A DNA stretch of 13,830 nucleotides from an uncultured Clostridia bacterium. GTDB lineage: Bacteria > Bacillota > Clostridia > Oscillospirales > Ruminococcaceae. The DNA lies in the NCBI GenBank assembly GCA_947630315.1, contig CANRHA010000019.1:1-13830 (forward strand), written 5' to 3'. The position numbers and the translations under genes were made by a program. Numbering within the stretch: position 1 is the stretch's first letter; each line of letters opens with the position of its first letter. Below are positions 1 to 6,599 of the stretch, in pieces. Below the pieces are notes generated by a model, which saw nothing but the letters and a program-made list of their open reading frames with translations, ran no database searches and was not told where the DNA came from.

Positions 1-9
1 CGTATGATT

Positions 10-819
10 TCATCTCTTTACATTATCTCTGGTCATATTATACTGCGGATCATGGCCATCGCCAAGTACAATAAATTGCGGTGCTTTCAGTCCTTGATTT
101 TTGATTAATTTAAGTGCGTCCATTACGCAGGTAAGATCATAACTGTTGCCGAGTGCTCCACAGTACCCTATTTTTAAATTATCGTCCTGCTTCTCAATGC
201 GATTAGCCGCCACATTGCTGTCGAAGGTGTTTAAGTTTGTTCCAAGAAAAACCGTATGCGTTTCTTTACATTTTTTGTTGGCCTTCAATGCCCGCGTTGC
301 ATATGTATCTGATACAGCGACAATTTCATCAGCTCGTTTATAAATTCCGTTAGCAAGAAATTTAAACGGAGAAAAAATCAAAGGAGACAAAACCGGAATA
401 TTAAATACCATTTTAAAAGCTTCCGGCCATAAATCCTGAACGTCAATAATAAACTTTATATTATACTTTTCACAATATTTAGCCGCAAAGTAAGGCCCTG
501 TTAACGATGGCACAGCGCAATAAACAACATCGGGTTTTTCAATTGATTTCAGATATTTACGAACCTGTAGTCCCCATTTAAAGTGACTATAAAAGCGTTT
601 TAGACAAACATTCTTTGAATAGCCGGGTTCATGCAAAAAGGTAACTTTATACGGAAGATTCTCTGAAAAATGTTCTCGAGCCTTTTTTGTACCATGATCA
701 AACTCAGTCGTAATTATTTCAATTTTATTATTGTCTGACAACATACCAGCAATGTAATTTAGTCTATTATTAGTTTTATAAAAGATACTGCAAAAATGCG
801 CAATTATTAATATTTTCAT
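10..819 (-). CDS. GT4-type glycosyltransferase, ends early (possible frameshift)
   Basis: The 269-residue frame holds the N-terminal domain of a GT-B glycosyltransferase (ILIIAHFCSIFYKTNNR, then FIIDVQDLWPEA at 124-134 and ADEIVAVSD at 163-171). The beginning of the C-terminal domain follows (LKIGYCGALGNSYDL and FIVLGDGHDP, 249-258). It would transfer a sugar from a nucleotide donor to the lipid-linked glycan at the membrane. GT4 enzymes usually run to about 380-420 residues and contain a donor-binding E-x(7)-E segment, which is missing here. A TGA at 10-12 ends the frame only nine bases from the window edge, so a frameshift or true truncation cannot be told apart. The start ATG at 819 has AAGGTG at 826-831 with 6-base spacing; an upstream GTG at 828 overlaps it. 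The gene is AT-rich compared with the right part of the window. Confidence 0.8.
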   Translation of the reverse strand: MKILIIAHFCSIFYKTNNRLNYIAGMLSDNNKIEIITTEFDHGTKKAREHFSENLPYKVTFLHEPGYSKNVCLKRFYSHFKWGLQVRKYLKSIEKPDVVYCAVPSLTGPYFAAKYCEKYNIKFIIDVQDLWPEAFKMVFNIPVLSPLIFSPFKFLANGIYKRADEIVAVSDTYATRALKANKKCKETHTVFLGTNLNTFDSNVAANRIEKQDDNLKIGYCGALGNSYDLTCVMDALKLIKNQGLKAPQFIVLGDGHDPQYNMTRDNVKR

Positions 820-901
820 GTTATTCACCTTACAATAGTTTTTAATTACTTTCTAACAATCAATTTACGAAACCTCAGTTTGCCTAATTAAGCTACTAAC
901 A

Positions 902-1000
902 TCAAGCCCTGTACTTAGGTAAAGAATTCACTAATATCATATTGGCTTCAGAGATATTTTTTGATTTTCCTATATTTTCCGTACCGTTGTTATTCTTCAC
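902..1000 (-). CDS. Possible 32-residue small ORF in the spacer
   Basis: A GTG start at 1000 is 7 bases after AAGGTG (1008-1013), and the frame ends at TGA 902. The peptide begins VKNNNGTENIGKSKNISEA; the part NIGKSKNISEA equals residues in the optional leader of ATP-grasp copy 2, because both lie on the 36-base repeat. It may be the scar of a lost gene start and not a real gene. No function can be proposed. Confidence 0.2.
   Translation of the reverse strand: MKNNNGTENIGKSKNISEANMILVNSLPKYRA
945..980 (-). repeat. 36-base direct repeat, downstream copy (remnant of an ATP-grasp gene end)
   Basis: This segment matches 3135-3170 at 35 of 36 bases, the one difference being at 968. In the other copy it encodes the last residues of ATP-grasp copy 1 (GKYREIKKYL-stop). 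Here it sits in the spacer between the reductase and the glycosyltransferase, without the rest of a gene. It matches copy 1 more closely than the homologous end of copy 2. Confidence 0.85.
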
Positions 1001-1028
1001 AATACATCACCTTAGAAATTCGCAATGC

Positions 1029-2045
1029 TCATTTCTTGCCACCCTGTGGTTCATCTGTCCACACCTTTTTACCGAGTAATTTTCTCATCCATTTGGGTCG
1101 ATTAAAATACCACTCAGGATAATTATTCGGATTGTCAAAGCCTTCCCATTGCCTATATTTTTTTGGCAACCCTATTTGCGATGGATATGAGTTGTAATTC
1201 AAGAATACGCCTTTGTCTAAAGAACTGATTCTCTGCATTTCTTCCTGCGTCAGACTGAAATCGAATATGGAGATGTTTTCAAGCAATTTGGATTCATCCC
1301 AAGTTTTTGGGATAACAATGATATTCCTCTGGACCATCCATCTCAGGACGACCTGAACCGTGCTCTTTCCATGCGCTTCTGCAATTTTAGCGATAATTGG
1401 ATTATTTATGATCTCCGTTCTCGGCTCGTTAGAACGATAATGGCTGAATGTAGACTGCGCCGTTACAGCAATGCCATTGTCATGGCAATATTTGACCAAA
1501 CCTTCCTGAACATTCAGAGGGCTGATCTCGAACTGGTTGACGGCGGGCACTACATCGGAAATATCTCCTAAAGCTTCAATATGCGGCTGAAGGAAATTGG
1601 AGACACCAATTGCTCTTATCCGTCCTTCCTTGTAAAATCCTTCTAATGCCTTCCACATCTTCATGAATGGATGAAACGGCGCATGAATTAGGAATAGATC
1701 AATATACTCTGTCTGTAAATTTTTAAAAGACTCCTCGATCGCGCTTTTGATTGATCTGCGCGGAATATTGGTAAAATATTTTATTCCGCCTTTATATCCT
1801 CCAAAATAAAGTGCGTCTACATTCAATTTTGTTGTAATGAAAACATCTTCACGGTTTACTCCGTGATTTTTTAATGCTCTTGCTATATCTGCTTCATTGT
1901 AATATCTCCATGCCGTATCAAACATTCTGTACCCCATATCGTATGCAGTAATGATCGTACGTTCAATTTCCTGCTTAGGTATCAAAAATGTTCCTAACCC
2001 TACCTGCGGCATCTTCACGCCATTATTTAGTGTTATGTATTCCAT
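1029..2045 (-). CDS. Aldo/keto reductase
   Basis: The 338-residue protein is an NAD(P)H-dependent reductase with a TIM-barrel fold. The catalytic tetrad is visible as D43 and Y48 (FDTAWRYYNE), K73 (FITTKLN) and H121 (DLFLIHAP); GVSNF and IPKTWDESKLLEN are the family's conserved loop and cofactor phosphate-site motif. It would reduce an aldehyde or ketone to an alcohol, perhaps on a sugar or acyl precursor of this cluster. Two features are odd: an insertion of about 15-20 residues after K73 (YFGGYKGGIKYFTNIPRR), and a C-terminal tail of about 50 residues rich in Trp and Pro (NNYPEWYFNRPKWMRKLLGK), where most relatives stop near 280 residues. The start is the ATG at 2045 with GGAGG at 2051-2055; a TTG at 2057 overlaps that site and is rejected. 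Confidence 0.9.
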   Translation of the reverse strand: MEYITLNNGVKMPQVGLGTFLIPKQEIERTIITAYDMGYRMFDTAWRYYNEADIARALKNHGVNREDVFITTKLNVDALYFGGYKGGIKYFTNIPRRSIKSAIEESFKNLQTEYIDLFLIHAPFHPFMKMWKALEGFYKEGRIRAIGVSNFLQPHIEALGDISDVVPAVNQFEISPLNVQEGLVKYCHDNGIAVTAQSTFSHYRSNEPRTEIINNPIIAKIAEAHGKSTVQVVLRWMVQRNIIVIPKTWDESKLLENISIFDFSLTQEEMQRISSLDKGVFLNYNSYPSQIGLPKKYRQWEGFDNPNNYPEWYFNRPKWMRKLLGKKVWTDEPQGGKK

Positions 2046-2111
2046 AATATCCTCCAATCTGATTTTGAATTATTTCACTTAAATTTTTTAACTGTTGCGC
2101 AGGCTGATATA

Positions 2112-2515
2112 TCAATTCTTCAGATACTTTTTAATTTCCTTATATTTTCCGCGAGGTCTGCAACCTATGATCTGCCTGATCGTAGGATCTCCAAACCAGT
2201 TGATCTCAATCAGCTCAGGTACTCCGTCTTCCTTTATGGCAATATCAAAGGCCGCATATCTCTTATGATCTTCAAACAACTCTTTGGCCATCTCAATGCA
2301 AATTTCTTTTATCTTGTTCCAAGAAGGTATCTTTTTTCCGACAATGATTTCTCCTGTAACAGGCGATAAAATATAGATATTATCTTTATTAAGATTCATA
2401 GCAGGAGATACGACAATACCGGTTTCAATATCAACTTCTGCGGCACAACCGCCCGAATGGAAATTATCAACAGCTATTTGTTTTGTGGCCAAGCGCAAGA
2501 AAGCATCAGCAATAG
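2112..2515 (-). CDS. Sugar-transfer-associated ATP-grasp, copy 2, C-terminal part (in a different frame)
   Basis: This is the continuation of copy 2 in the frame that follows the G8 tract. It has no good start codon of its own; the first candidate is a TTG at 2498. It encodes DAFLRLATKQIAVDNFHSGG, CAAEVDIETG, AAFDIAI and the metal motif VPELIEINWFGD, ending in CRPRGKYKEIKKYLKN at 2112. The conserved residues are intact and the two halves differ only by frame, so the coding sequence has not decayed. That fits a reversible frame change better than an old pseudogene. Nine (or six) G would restore an ORF of about 328 codons. The reductase begins 66 bases downstream. Confidence 0.8.
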
Positions 2516-3097
2516 TTACCCCCCCCGCACGTCACAGAGGGTATTGACGCGTATAGTGTTAACACTATATGGATTTAATGCCGCCATTTCCTTATGCTGC
2601 TTAACAACTTCTTCTATCAGAAACTCGTCTTTTTTCAACTCGTCAACAAACTGCGACAGGTCGCTGATTTCATTGCACCGATATTTCTTGATCCCCTGCC
2701 CGCCTTCCAAATGTGGCGGTTTAACCATGATTTCGTCAAATTGATTGATAAATGCAATTACTTCCTCGCGATGTGAAGATGAATTTACACAGAGCCATTT
2801 TCTGGAGATATATTTGCTAAATGTTCTGTTTATGACGTGCTTATCCCTCATAGCTTTGCTTCCGTCTTTGTTTTGGTTCAAAGCGCGATAAAGTTTTATA
2901 TGTCTTCGTCCAGTAATGTACTCGTTCACGCCTCTGCCGTTTTTGTTATAAAATTCGTATCTGATGTAGTCATGAAATGTTGATCCGTATCTGAGCAAAA
3001 ACCATAATTCCTGAGCCCAAAAAGTTATTGCCGGGCGATGATAATATTTACTTAATTCCTTGACTTCCTGCCGAAAGCGGCTGATTGCTTCGTTCAC
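2516..3097 (-). CDS. Sugar-transfer-associated ATP-grasp, copy 2, N-terminal part (frameshifted at a G8 tract)
   Basis: A tandem paralog of copy 1, similar by eye along its whole length: YHRPAITFWAQELWF, DYIRYEFYNKNGRGVNEY, the nucleotide loop MVKPPHLEGGQGIKKY, FLIEEVVKQHKEMAALNPYS and VNTIRVNTLCDVRGG. It ends at a TAA directly after a run of eight G, giving 193 residues. With nine G the frame continues as GGVTIADAFLRLATKQ, which matches copy 1. The GTG at 3097 is chosen because NEAISRFRQEVKELSKYYHRP aligns with the start of copy 1, and GGAAG lies 9 bases upstream. An ATG at 3187 in the same frame would add a 30-residue leader that overlaps the end of copy 1, mostly as an out-of-frame reading of its tail. 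As sequenced, the product lacks the metal-binding end. Confidence 0.83.
   Translation of the reverse strand: MNEAISRFRQEVKELSKYYHRPAITFWAQELWFLLRYGSTFHDYIRYEFYNKNGRGVNEYITGRRHIKLYRALNQNKDGSKAMRDKHVINRTFSKYISRKWLCVNSSSHREEVIAFINQFDEIMVKPPHLEGGQGIKKYRCNEISDLSQFVDELKKDEFLIEEVVKQHKEMAALNPYSVNTIRVNTLCDVRGG
2519..2526 (-). repeat. G8 homopolymer tract in ATP-grasp copy 2 (putative phase-variation site)
   Basis: Eight consecutive C on the plus strand, coding-strand context TGTGACGTGC-G8-TAACTATT. It lies at the same codon position as the tract in copy 1, but lacks the AA before the run, so the ON lengths differ (6 or 9 here, 7 or 10 there). The run is followed at once by an in-frame TAA. Confidence 0.85.
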
Positions 3098-3134
3098 TTT
3101 ATTACACTTCCGTTCTTTCTGTTTATTTCCTTTT

Positions 3135-3170
3135 GCTTCAGAGATATTTTTTGATTTCCCTATATTTTCC
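3135..3170 (-). repeat. 36-base direct repeat, upstream copy (3' end of ATP-grasp copy 1)
   Basis: This is the coding end of ATP-grasp copy 1, including its TGA. It is repeated in the same orientation at 945-980. The two repeats enclose ATP-grasp copy 2 and the aldo/keto reductase, a unit of about 2.2 kb. Confidence 0.85.
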
Positions 3171-3554
3171 ATGAGGTCTGCAGCCATTTAGCTGCCGCAT
3201 CCACGGTCCGCCAAACAGATTGACCTCAATAAGCTCCGGCTGACCATTTTGCAGTATGGCAATGTCAAAAGCCATGTATCGCTTTCCTTCTTTGTAGAGT
3301 TCCTTTGCAATCTCCTCACAAATTGCCTTCACTTTTTCCCATGACGGGATGGCTCGACCAACAATGGTCTCGTGCGTAACAGGTGATGTTATGTAATAAT
3401 TCAGCTTTGCGTCGCCGGCGGGGGAAATTACGAGACCTGTCTTGATATCAATTTCAGCGGCGCATCCTCCCGAATGAAAGTTATCAACTGCAACGTTTCG
3501 GGTTGCCATTCGTACAAATGCGTCCATGATCATTACCCCCCCCTTGCACATCAC
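3138..3554 (-). CDS. Sugar-transfer-associated ATP-grasp, copy 1, C-terminal part (in a different frame)
   Basis: This frame continues copy 1 after the G8 tract: DAFVRMATRNVAVDNFHSGG, CAAEIDIKTG, MAFDIAI and the metal-site PELIEVNLFGG. The last motif is the E-x-N ligand pair of the ATP-grasp fold. It ends with CRPHGKYREIKKYL and a TGA at 3138. The best start codons here (ATGATG at 3549-3554, or the ATG eight bases after the G run) lie next to the tract, so some internal initiation is possible. A C-terminal half alone would have no ATP-binding lobe. Joined to the first half with one base fewer, the gene would encode about 325 residues, in line with copy 2. The end overlaps the N-terminal leader of the copy 2 frame. 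Confidence 0.8.
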   Translation of the reverse strand: MMCKGGVMIMDAFVRMATRNVAVDNFHSGGCAAEIDIKTGLVISPAGDAKLNYYITSPVTHETIVGRAIPSWEKVKAICEEIAKELYKEGKRYMAFDIAILQNGQPELIEVNLFGGPWMRQLNGCRPHGKYREIKKYL

Positions 3555-4113
3555 AAAGGGTATATATCCTAAGAGTGTTGACGCTGTACGGATTAAATGC
3601 GTTCATTTCTTCATGCTGTTTTACCACTTCCTCGATCAAGAACTCTCCCGACATGAGTTCCTTGACAAGCCCATGTTTATCGGAAATAGAATTGCATTCA
3701 TACTTTTTGATTCCCTTACCGCCGCTGAGGCTGAGAGGCTTAACTACAATCGCGTCATGTGAATCTATAAAGCGGACAAGCTCGTCTATATCCGAATTGC
3801 TGTCAACCTTTACCCAATCCCTTGAAATATAGGCACTGAATTTTCGATTTGTTTCGTACTTATCGTCCTTCAATTCTCCGCCGTTGTTATTATTCATGAT
3901 TTTAACTATCTTTTTGTGGCGCAATGCGGTAATATACTCATTCACGCCTCTGCCGTTTTTCAAATAAAATTCATAGCGGATATAATCATTCGGGCTGGCT
4001 CCGTACCGTACAAAATACCAAAACGCCTGTCCCCAGAACACGAATGACGGTCTGTGATATTTTTTAGCTATGTCCTTTACGTCACTGCGAAAATTTTTTA
4101 TAACCTCAGACAT
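3484..4113 (-). CDS. Sugar-transfer-associated ATP-grasp, copy 1, N-terminal part (frameshifted at a G8 tract)
   Basis: This frame gives 209 residues and ends at a TGA 16 codons after a run of eight G. It resembles the sugar-transfer-associated ATP-grasp family (PF14397-like): YHRPSFVFWGQAFWYFVRYG, DYIRYEFYLKNGRGVNEY, the nucleotide loop VVKPLSLSGGKGIKKY, and FLIEEVVKQHEEM followed by NPYSVNTLRIYTLCDVQGG. The metal-binding C-terminal half is in another frame (3138-3554). Removing one G (G7) would join them as CDVQGGVMIMDAF, matching copy 2. The ATG at 4113 is preferred over an in-frame TTG at 4137 because MSEVIKNFRSDV aligns with the start of copy 2; its ribosome site is weak. It follows the adenylate-forming gene by 32 bases. 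As sequenced, the product lacks the catalytic end and should be inactive. Confidence 0.85.
   Translation of the reverse strand: MSEVIKNFRSDVKDIAKKYHRPSFVFWGQAFWYFVRYGASPNDYIRYEFYLKNGRGVNEYITALRHKKIVKIMNNNNGGELKDDKYETNRKFSAYISRDWVKVDSNSDIDELVRFIDSHDAIVVKPLSLSGGKGIKKYECNSISDKHGLVKELMSGEFLIEEVVKQHEEMNAFNPYSVNTLRIYTLCDVQGGGNDHGRICTNGNPKRCS
3536..3543 (-). repeat. G8 homopolymer tract in ATP-grasp copy 1 (putative phase-variation site)
   Basis: Eight consecutive C on the plus strand (G on the coding strand) in the context TGTGATGTGCAA-G8-TAATGATC. The gene reads through only with 7 (or 4 or 10) G. Together with the tract at 2519-2526, these are the longest homopolymers I found in the window; the next are T7 runs. 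GGG is otherwise a minority glycine codon in this gene; I saw only one other, in KHGLV. Confidence 0.85.
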
Positions 4114-4145
4114 ATTTATCATCTCTTTCTCAGTCAATGTTTGAT

Positions 4146-5450
4146 TCAGTTCTCATAATCCCTGCTGTCATAGACATAATTGCACACGGTTTTCTTAAAC
4201 TTTCCCGAAGCCAGAGCAGGTATTCCGGCAACGTGTTCGATGGTGACATTTGCGTCTTCACCTAAAACGGATTTAAGATGGGAAGTTAATTCTTCGTCGG
4301 AATAAATACCCTCTGCGCCATTGACCTTCAACGTGTAAGTCTTTGCTCCGTCCTGAATAAACTGATATTGTTTCAATTTGTCGAATTTCCACATATATAC
4401 CGACCAAGTGTGAGGGGTCAACCTGCTTCCCTTAGTGTCATATATTGCGTCTACTCTTCTGCCCTGAATGGTTTTCATAACCGTGACCCAGCCGTCTTTT
4501 TCCTCCGCCTTTATAGCCATATCTCCGGTATCGTAGCGAATCAGAGGAACGGCAAAACTGTACAAATCGGTCAGAACTATTCGCCCGAGTTCGCCCATTT
4601 CGCACGGCTCGTCCTTATCCGGCTTAAGAAGCTCAACAAAGAATCCGGAAGTGTTGACATTAAACATATCCGACATATCTTCGGTCTGTGCGACAAATCC
4701 GTTTTCCTCATTGGCATAGCTGTCTATGATCTTGCAGCCGACGGTGTCCTTAATGAGCTTTTTCATTTCCATGCTCAGCACTTCGGAACCGGTGATAAAT
4801 GTGGAAATGTGAAACATATCCGGCGTATCTCCCTTTGAATGGAGATATTTTGCAAGATATTCAAAGGTAGATGCATATGCAAGGCAAGCGTTAATATAAG
4901 GCTTTCTCTTTAACCTCTGACGGATTTCCTCAAGAGAATTATCGTCAAGATGCAAAATATCAATGGGAGTAAGATTTTGCATAAACTGTTCAAGTTTTGA
5001 TTTTTTATTCCTTTCAGTCCACACTCTGAAAAAGATAAACGGCTGCCCGAGCTTCTGACCCGCCAGCTCGTCTAAATAAATAAGCTCCGCAAGCTGCCTT
5101 TTTCTTTTCCCCATATCCCAGTCCATCACAAAAGGCGTGCCGGTAGAGCCGCTTGTGGACATATGATGCACGGGTTTGCCCTTGTATTCCGATGAATACA
5201 TTTCGTCCCAATTATTCTTGATTTCGGCTTTTGTGATGATCGGGAAGCTGGTTATGTCTTTAGGATCATAGTTCTTATAAAATTCGGTTGTTGATACCGC
5301 ATGATTCAAAAGCTTGGAAAGCTGCTGAGTGTTCAGATTCTTATTTTCAAGGCAGAATTTGATTTCCTTATAATTTCGGCGAATATCTCCGCCTCTCAGA
5401 AAATCCAGCGTCCAGAAGCCGAATCTTCTTATCCAATCTCCGAACATCAT
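4146..5450 (-). CDS. PaaK/CapK-like adenylate-forming enzyme (AMP ligase family)
   Basis: The 434-residue protein has the ordered motifs of the phenylacetate-CoA ligase/CapK branch of the adenylating superfamily. STSGSTGTP at 98-106 is the phosphate-binding loop, SYANEENG at 244-251 takes the place of the A5 Y-G-x-T-E motif, IRYDTGD at 304-310 is A7, QGRRVDAI at 329-336 is A8, and SGKFKK at 415-420 carries the A10 lysine. It should activate a carboxylic acid as an acyl-AMP for transfer to a thiol, amine or hydroxyl. Members of the CapK group occur in many capsule loci with unclear function. Two adjacent ATGs (5450 and 5447) follow AGGAGG at 5455-5460. The second has the better 7-base spacing, while the first overlaps the preceding stop as ATGA. 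No carrier protein is visible nearby, so the acceptor is unknown. Confidence 0.88.
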   Translation of the reverse strand: MMFGDWIRRFGFWTLDFLRGGDIRRNYKEIKFCLENKNLNTQQLSKLLNHAVSTTEFYKNYDPKDITSFPIITKAEIKNNWDEMYSSEYKGKPVHHMSTSGSTGTPFVMDWDMGKRKRQLAELIYLDELAGQKLGQPFIFFRVWTERNKKSKLEQFMQNLTPIDILHLDDNSLEEIRQRLKRKPYINACLAYASTFEYLAKYLHSKGDTPDMFHISTFITGSEVLSMEMKKLIKDTVGCKIIDSYANEENGFVAQTEDMSDMFNVNTSGFFVELLKPDKDEPCEMGELGRIVLTDLYSFAVPLIRYDTGDMAIKAEEKDGWVTVMKTIQGRRVDAIYDTKGSRLTPHTWSVYMWKFDKLKQYQFIQDGAKTYTLKVNGAEGIYSDEELTSHLKSVLGEDANVTIEHVAGIPALASGKFKKTVCNYVYDSRDYEN

Positions 5451-6538
5451 TCTTCCTCCTTTAATATTCCGTCAGAGAATTCAAAAACCTCTTCGCTTTC
5501 CAAAACGATAGGCTCCACATCGACATCGCGCAAAAACACATACGGCTTATCATAATGATGGAACCGATCTCTTTCAACACCGTGGCAGTCGCCGTCTTCC
5601 ATGATCCTGATCGTGTCTTCTATCAAATCAAAGCCGACCTGAGCCATAACTCCCGTATAAGCCATATGACGTATATTTACCTCGGTAACTTTCAGGTTTC
5701 CTTTTGAATCTTCCTTTAAATCAAAGGAAAGAATGCCGTGCGCCGGCACGCCGAGCTTTTTCTCGAGATACTTAATACAGTCGTCGCAAAAGGCGTTTAT
5801 TTTGTCTTCATTGAGAAATCTTCCAAAATGGGTGTTCCCGGTAACGTGCGAGGGTGCGGTATTTGCCATTACGTACTCGGCGCATTCCAAGGCTGCACCC
5901 TTTATGTACTCACCGTTATAATAAAGCATTTGATTTGCAAGGTGACGTCCGGTCAGGAATTCCGATACAGTAAATTCCTGTATTCCGGAATTGATGAACA
6001 GCCAGCTTTTATAGCTGCTTATATCGTCAAGCTTCAAAGAACCAAGCCCTCCGGTGCCCTCAGTTGCGCGAATCCAGCAAGGAAACCCTATTATTTTTTC
6101 GACATCTTCATACCGGGGATTGTCCTGCGTAACCTTAATTGTCCTCGGAATAAAATCGGTGTCTTTAAGCAGCTCAGCCATGATGGATTTATCTCGTAAT
6201 GATTCCGAAAGAAGCTTGCAGCCCATAAACACGGGGCACGGATATCTGCCGTTTTTCTCAAAATATTCTCCCCATGCAACTATTTCACTCTCTGGCTGGA
6301 CAAACGCATAATCTATCCCTTTGATTTTTACAAGCCTTTTAAGCCAAGGAAAATACTCCGGACTGTCGCAGCGCGGTGCTATAAAATGCTCATCCACGAG
6401 ATCAAGCATATAAAAACCCATCGCTTTTTTATCAACATCGCAGCCAATAATTCTGTAATCGGGGTGATTGCTGCGAATCCTTTTGGCAATCGACCGCGGC
6501 GTAAGCCCGCCGATACCGGTAATCAGGATTGTTTTCAT
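5447..6538 (-). CDS. ATP-grasp ligase with N-terminal Rossmann-like domain
   Basis: The 363-residue protein begins with MKTILITGIGGLTPRSIAKR, a pre-ATP-grasp (CarB-like) Rossmann-type fold. The ATP-grasp domain follows: FPCWIRATEGTGGLGSLKL at about 152-170 (nucleotide loop), VSEFLTGRH (191-199), FDLKED (272-277) and the canonical metal motif TEVNIR at 285-290 (E-x-N-x-R). It therefore keeps the full set of catalytic residues, unlike the ATP-grasp at 8070. Family members form an amide or ester through an acyl-phosphate; the substrate is unknown. The ATG at 6538 has GGAAAG about 10 bases upstream; an in-frame TTG at 6565 lacks a better site. Its TGA overlaps the ATG of the adenylate-forming enzyme (ATGA), which implies translational coupling and possibly action on the same product. 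Confidence 0.85.
   Translation of the reverse strand: MKTILITGIGGLTPRSIAKRIRSNHPDYRIIGCDVDKKAMGFYMLDLVDEHFIAPRCDSPEYFPWLKRLVKIKGIDYAFVQPESEIVAWGEYFEKNGRYPCPVFMGCKLLSESLRDKSIMAELLKDTDFIPRTIKVTQDNPRYEDVEKIIGFPCWIRATEGTGGLGSLKLDDISSYKSWLFINSGIQEFTVSEFLTGRHLANQMLYYNGEYIKGAALECAEYVMANTAPSHVTGNTHFGRFLNEDKINAFCDDCIKYLEKKLGVPAHGILSFDLKEDSKGNLKVTEVNIRHMAYTGVMAQVGFDLIEDTIRIMEDGDCHGVERDRFHHYDKPYVFLRDVDVEPIVLESEEVFEFSDGILKEEE
5455..5460 (-). promoter_or_regulatory. Ribosome binding site inside the end of the ATP-grasp gene
   Basis: AGGAGG lies within the last codons of the upstream ATP-grasp gene, 4 and 7 bases before the tandem ATG codons of the adenylate-forming enzyme. Together with the ATGA overlap this indicates translational coupling. 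Confidence 0.75.
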
Positions 6539-6599
6539 ATAAATCGTGCTTTCCGAATAAATCAAAAATTATTTTCTATATAATATAATGCCAACGTTT

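Noticed and set aside
1158..1164. A7 run in the aldo/keto reductase
   Set aside because: The gene is in frame through it and AAA-AAA is ordinary lysine coding in this AT-rich region.
3098..3187. ATG-initiated leader of 30 residues on ATP-grasp copy 2
   Set aside because: It mostly re-reads the end of copy 1 in another frame and has no counterpart in copy 1; the GTG at 3097 fits the paralog alignment better, though the ATG is not excluded.
4368..4838. Plus-strand frame of 156 codons
   Set aside because: It is antisense to the adenylate-forming enzyme with its complete motif set, and has no ribosome site or known motif that I can see.
5738..6199. Plus-strand frame of 153 codons
   Set aside because: It is antisense to the ATP-grasp gene that ends at 5447 and overlaps other shadow frames.
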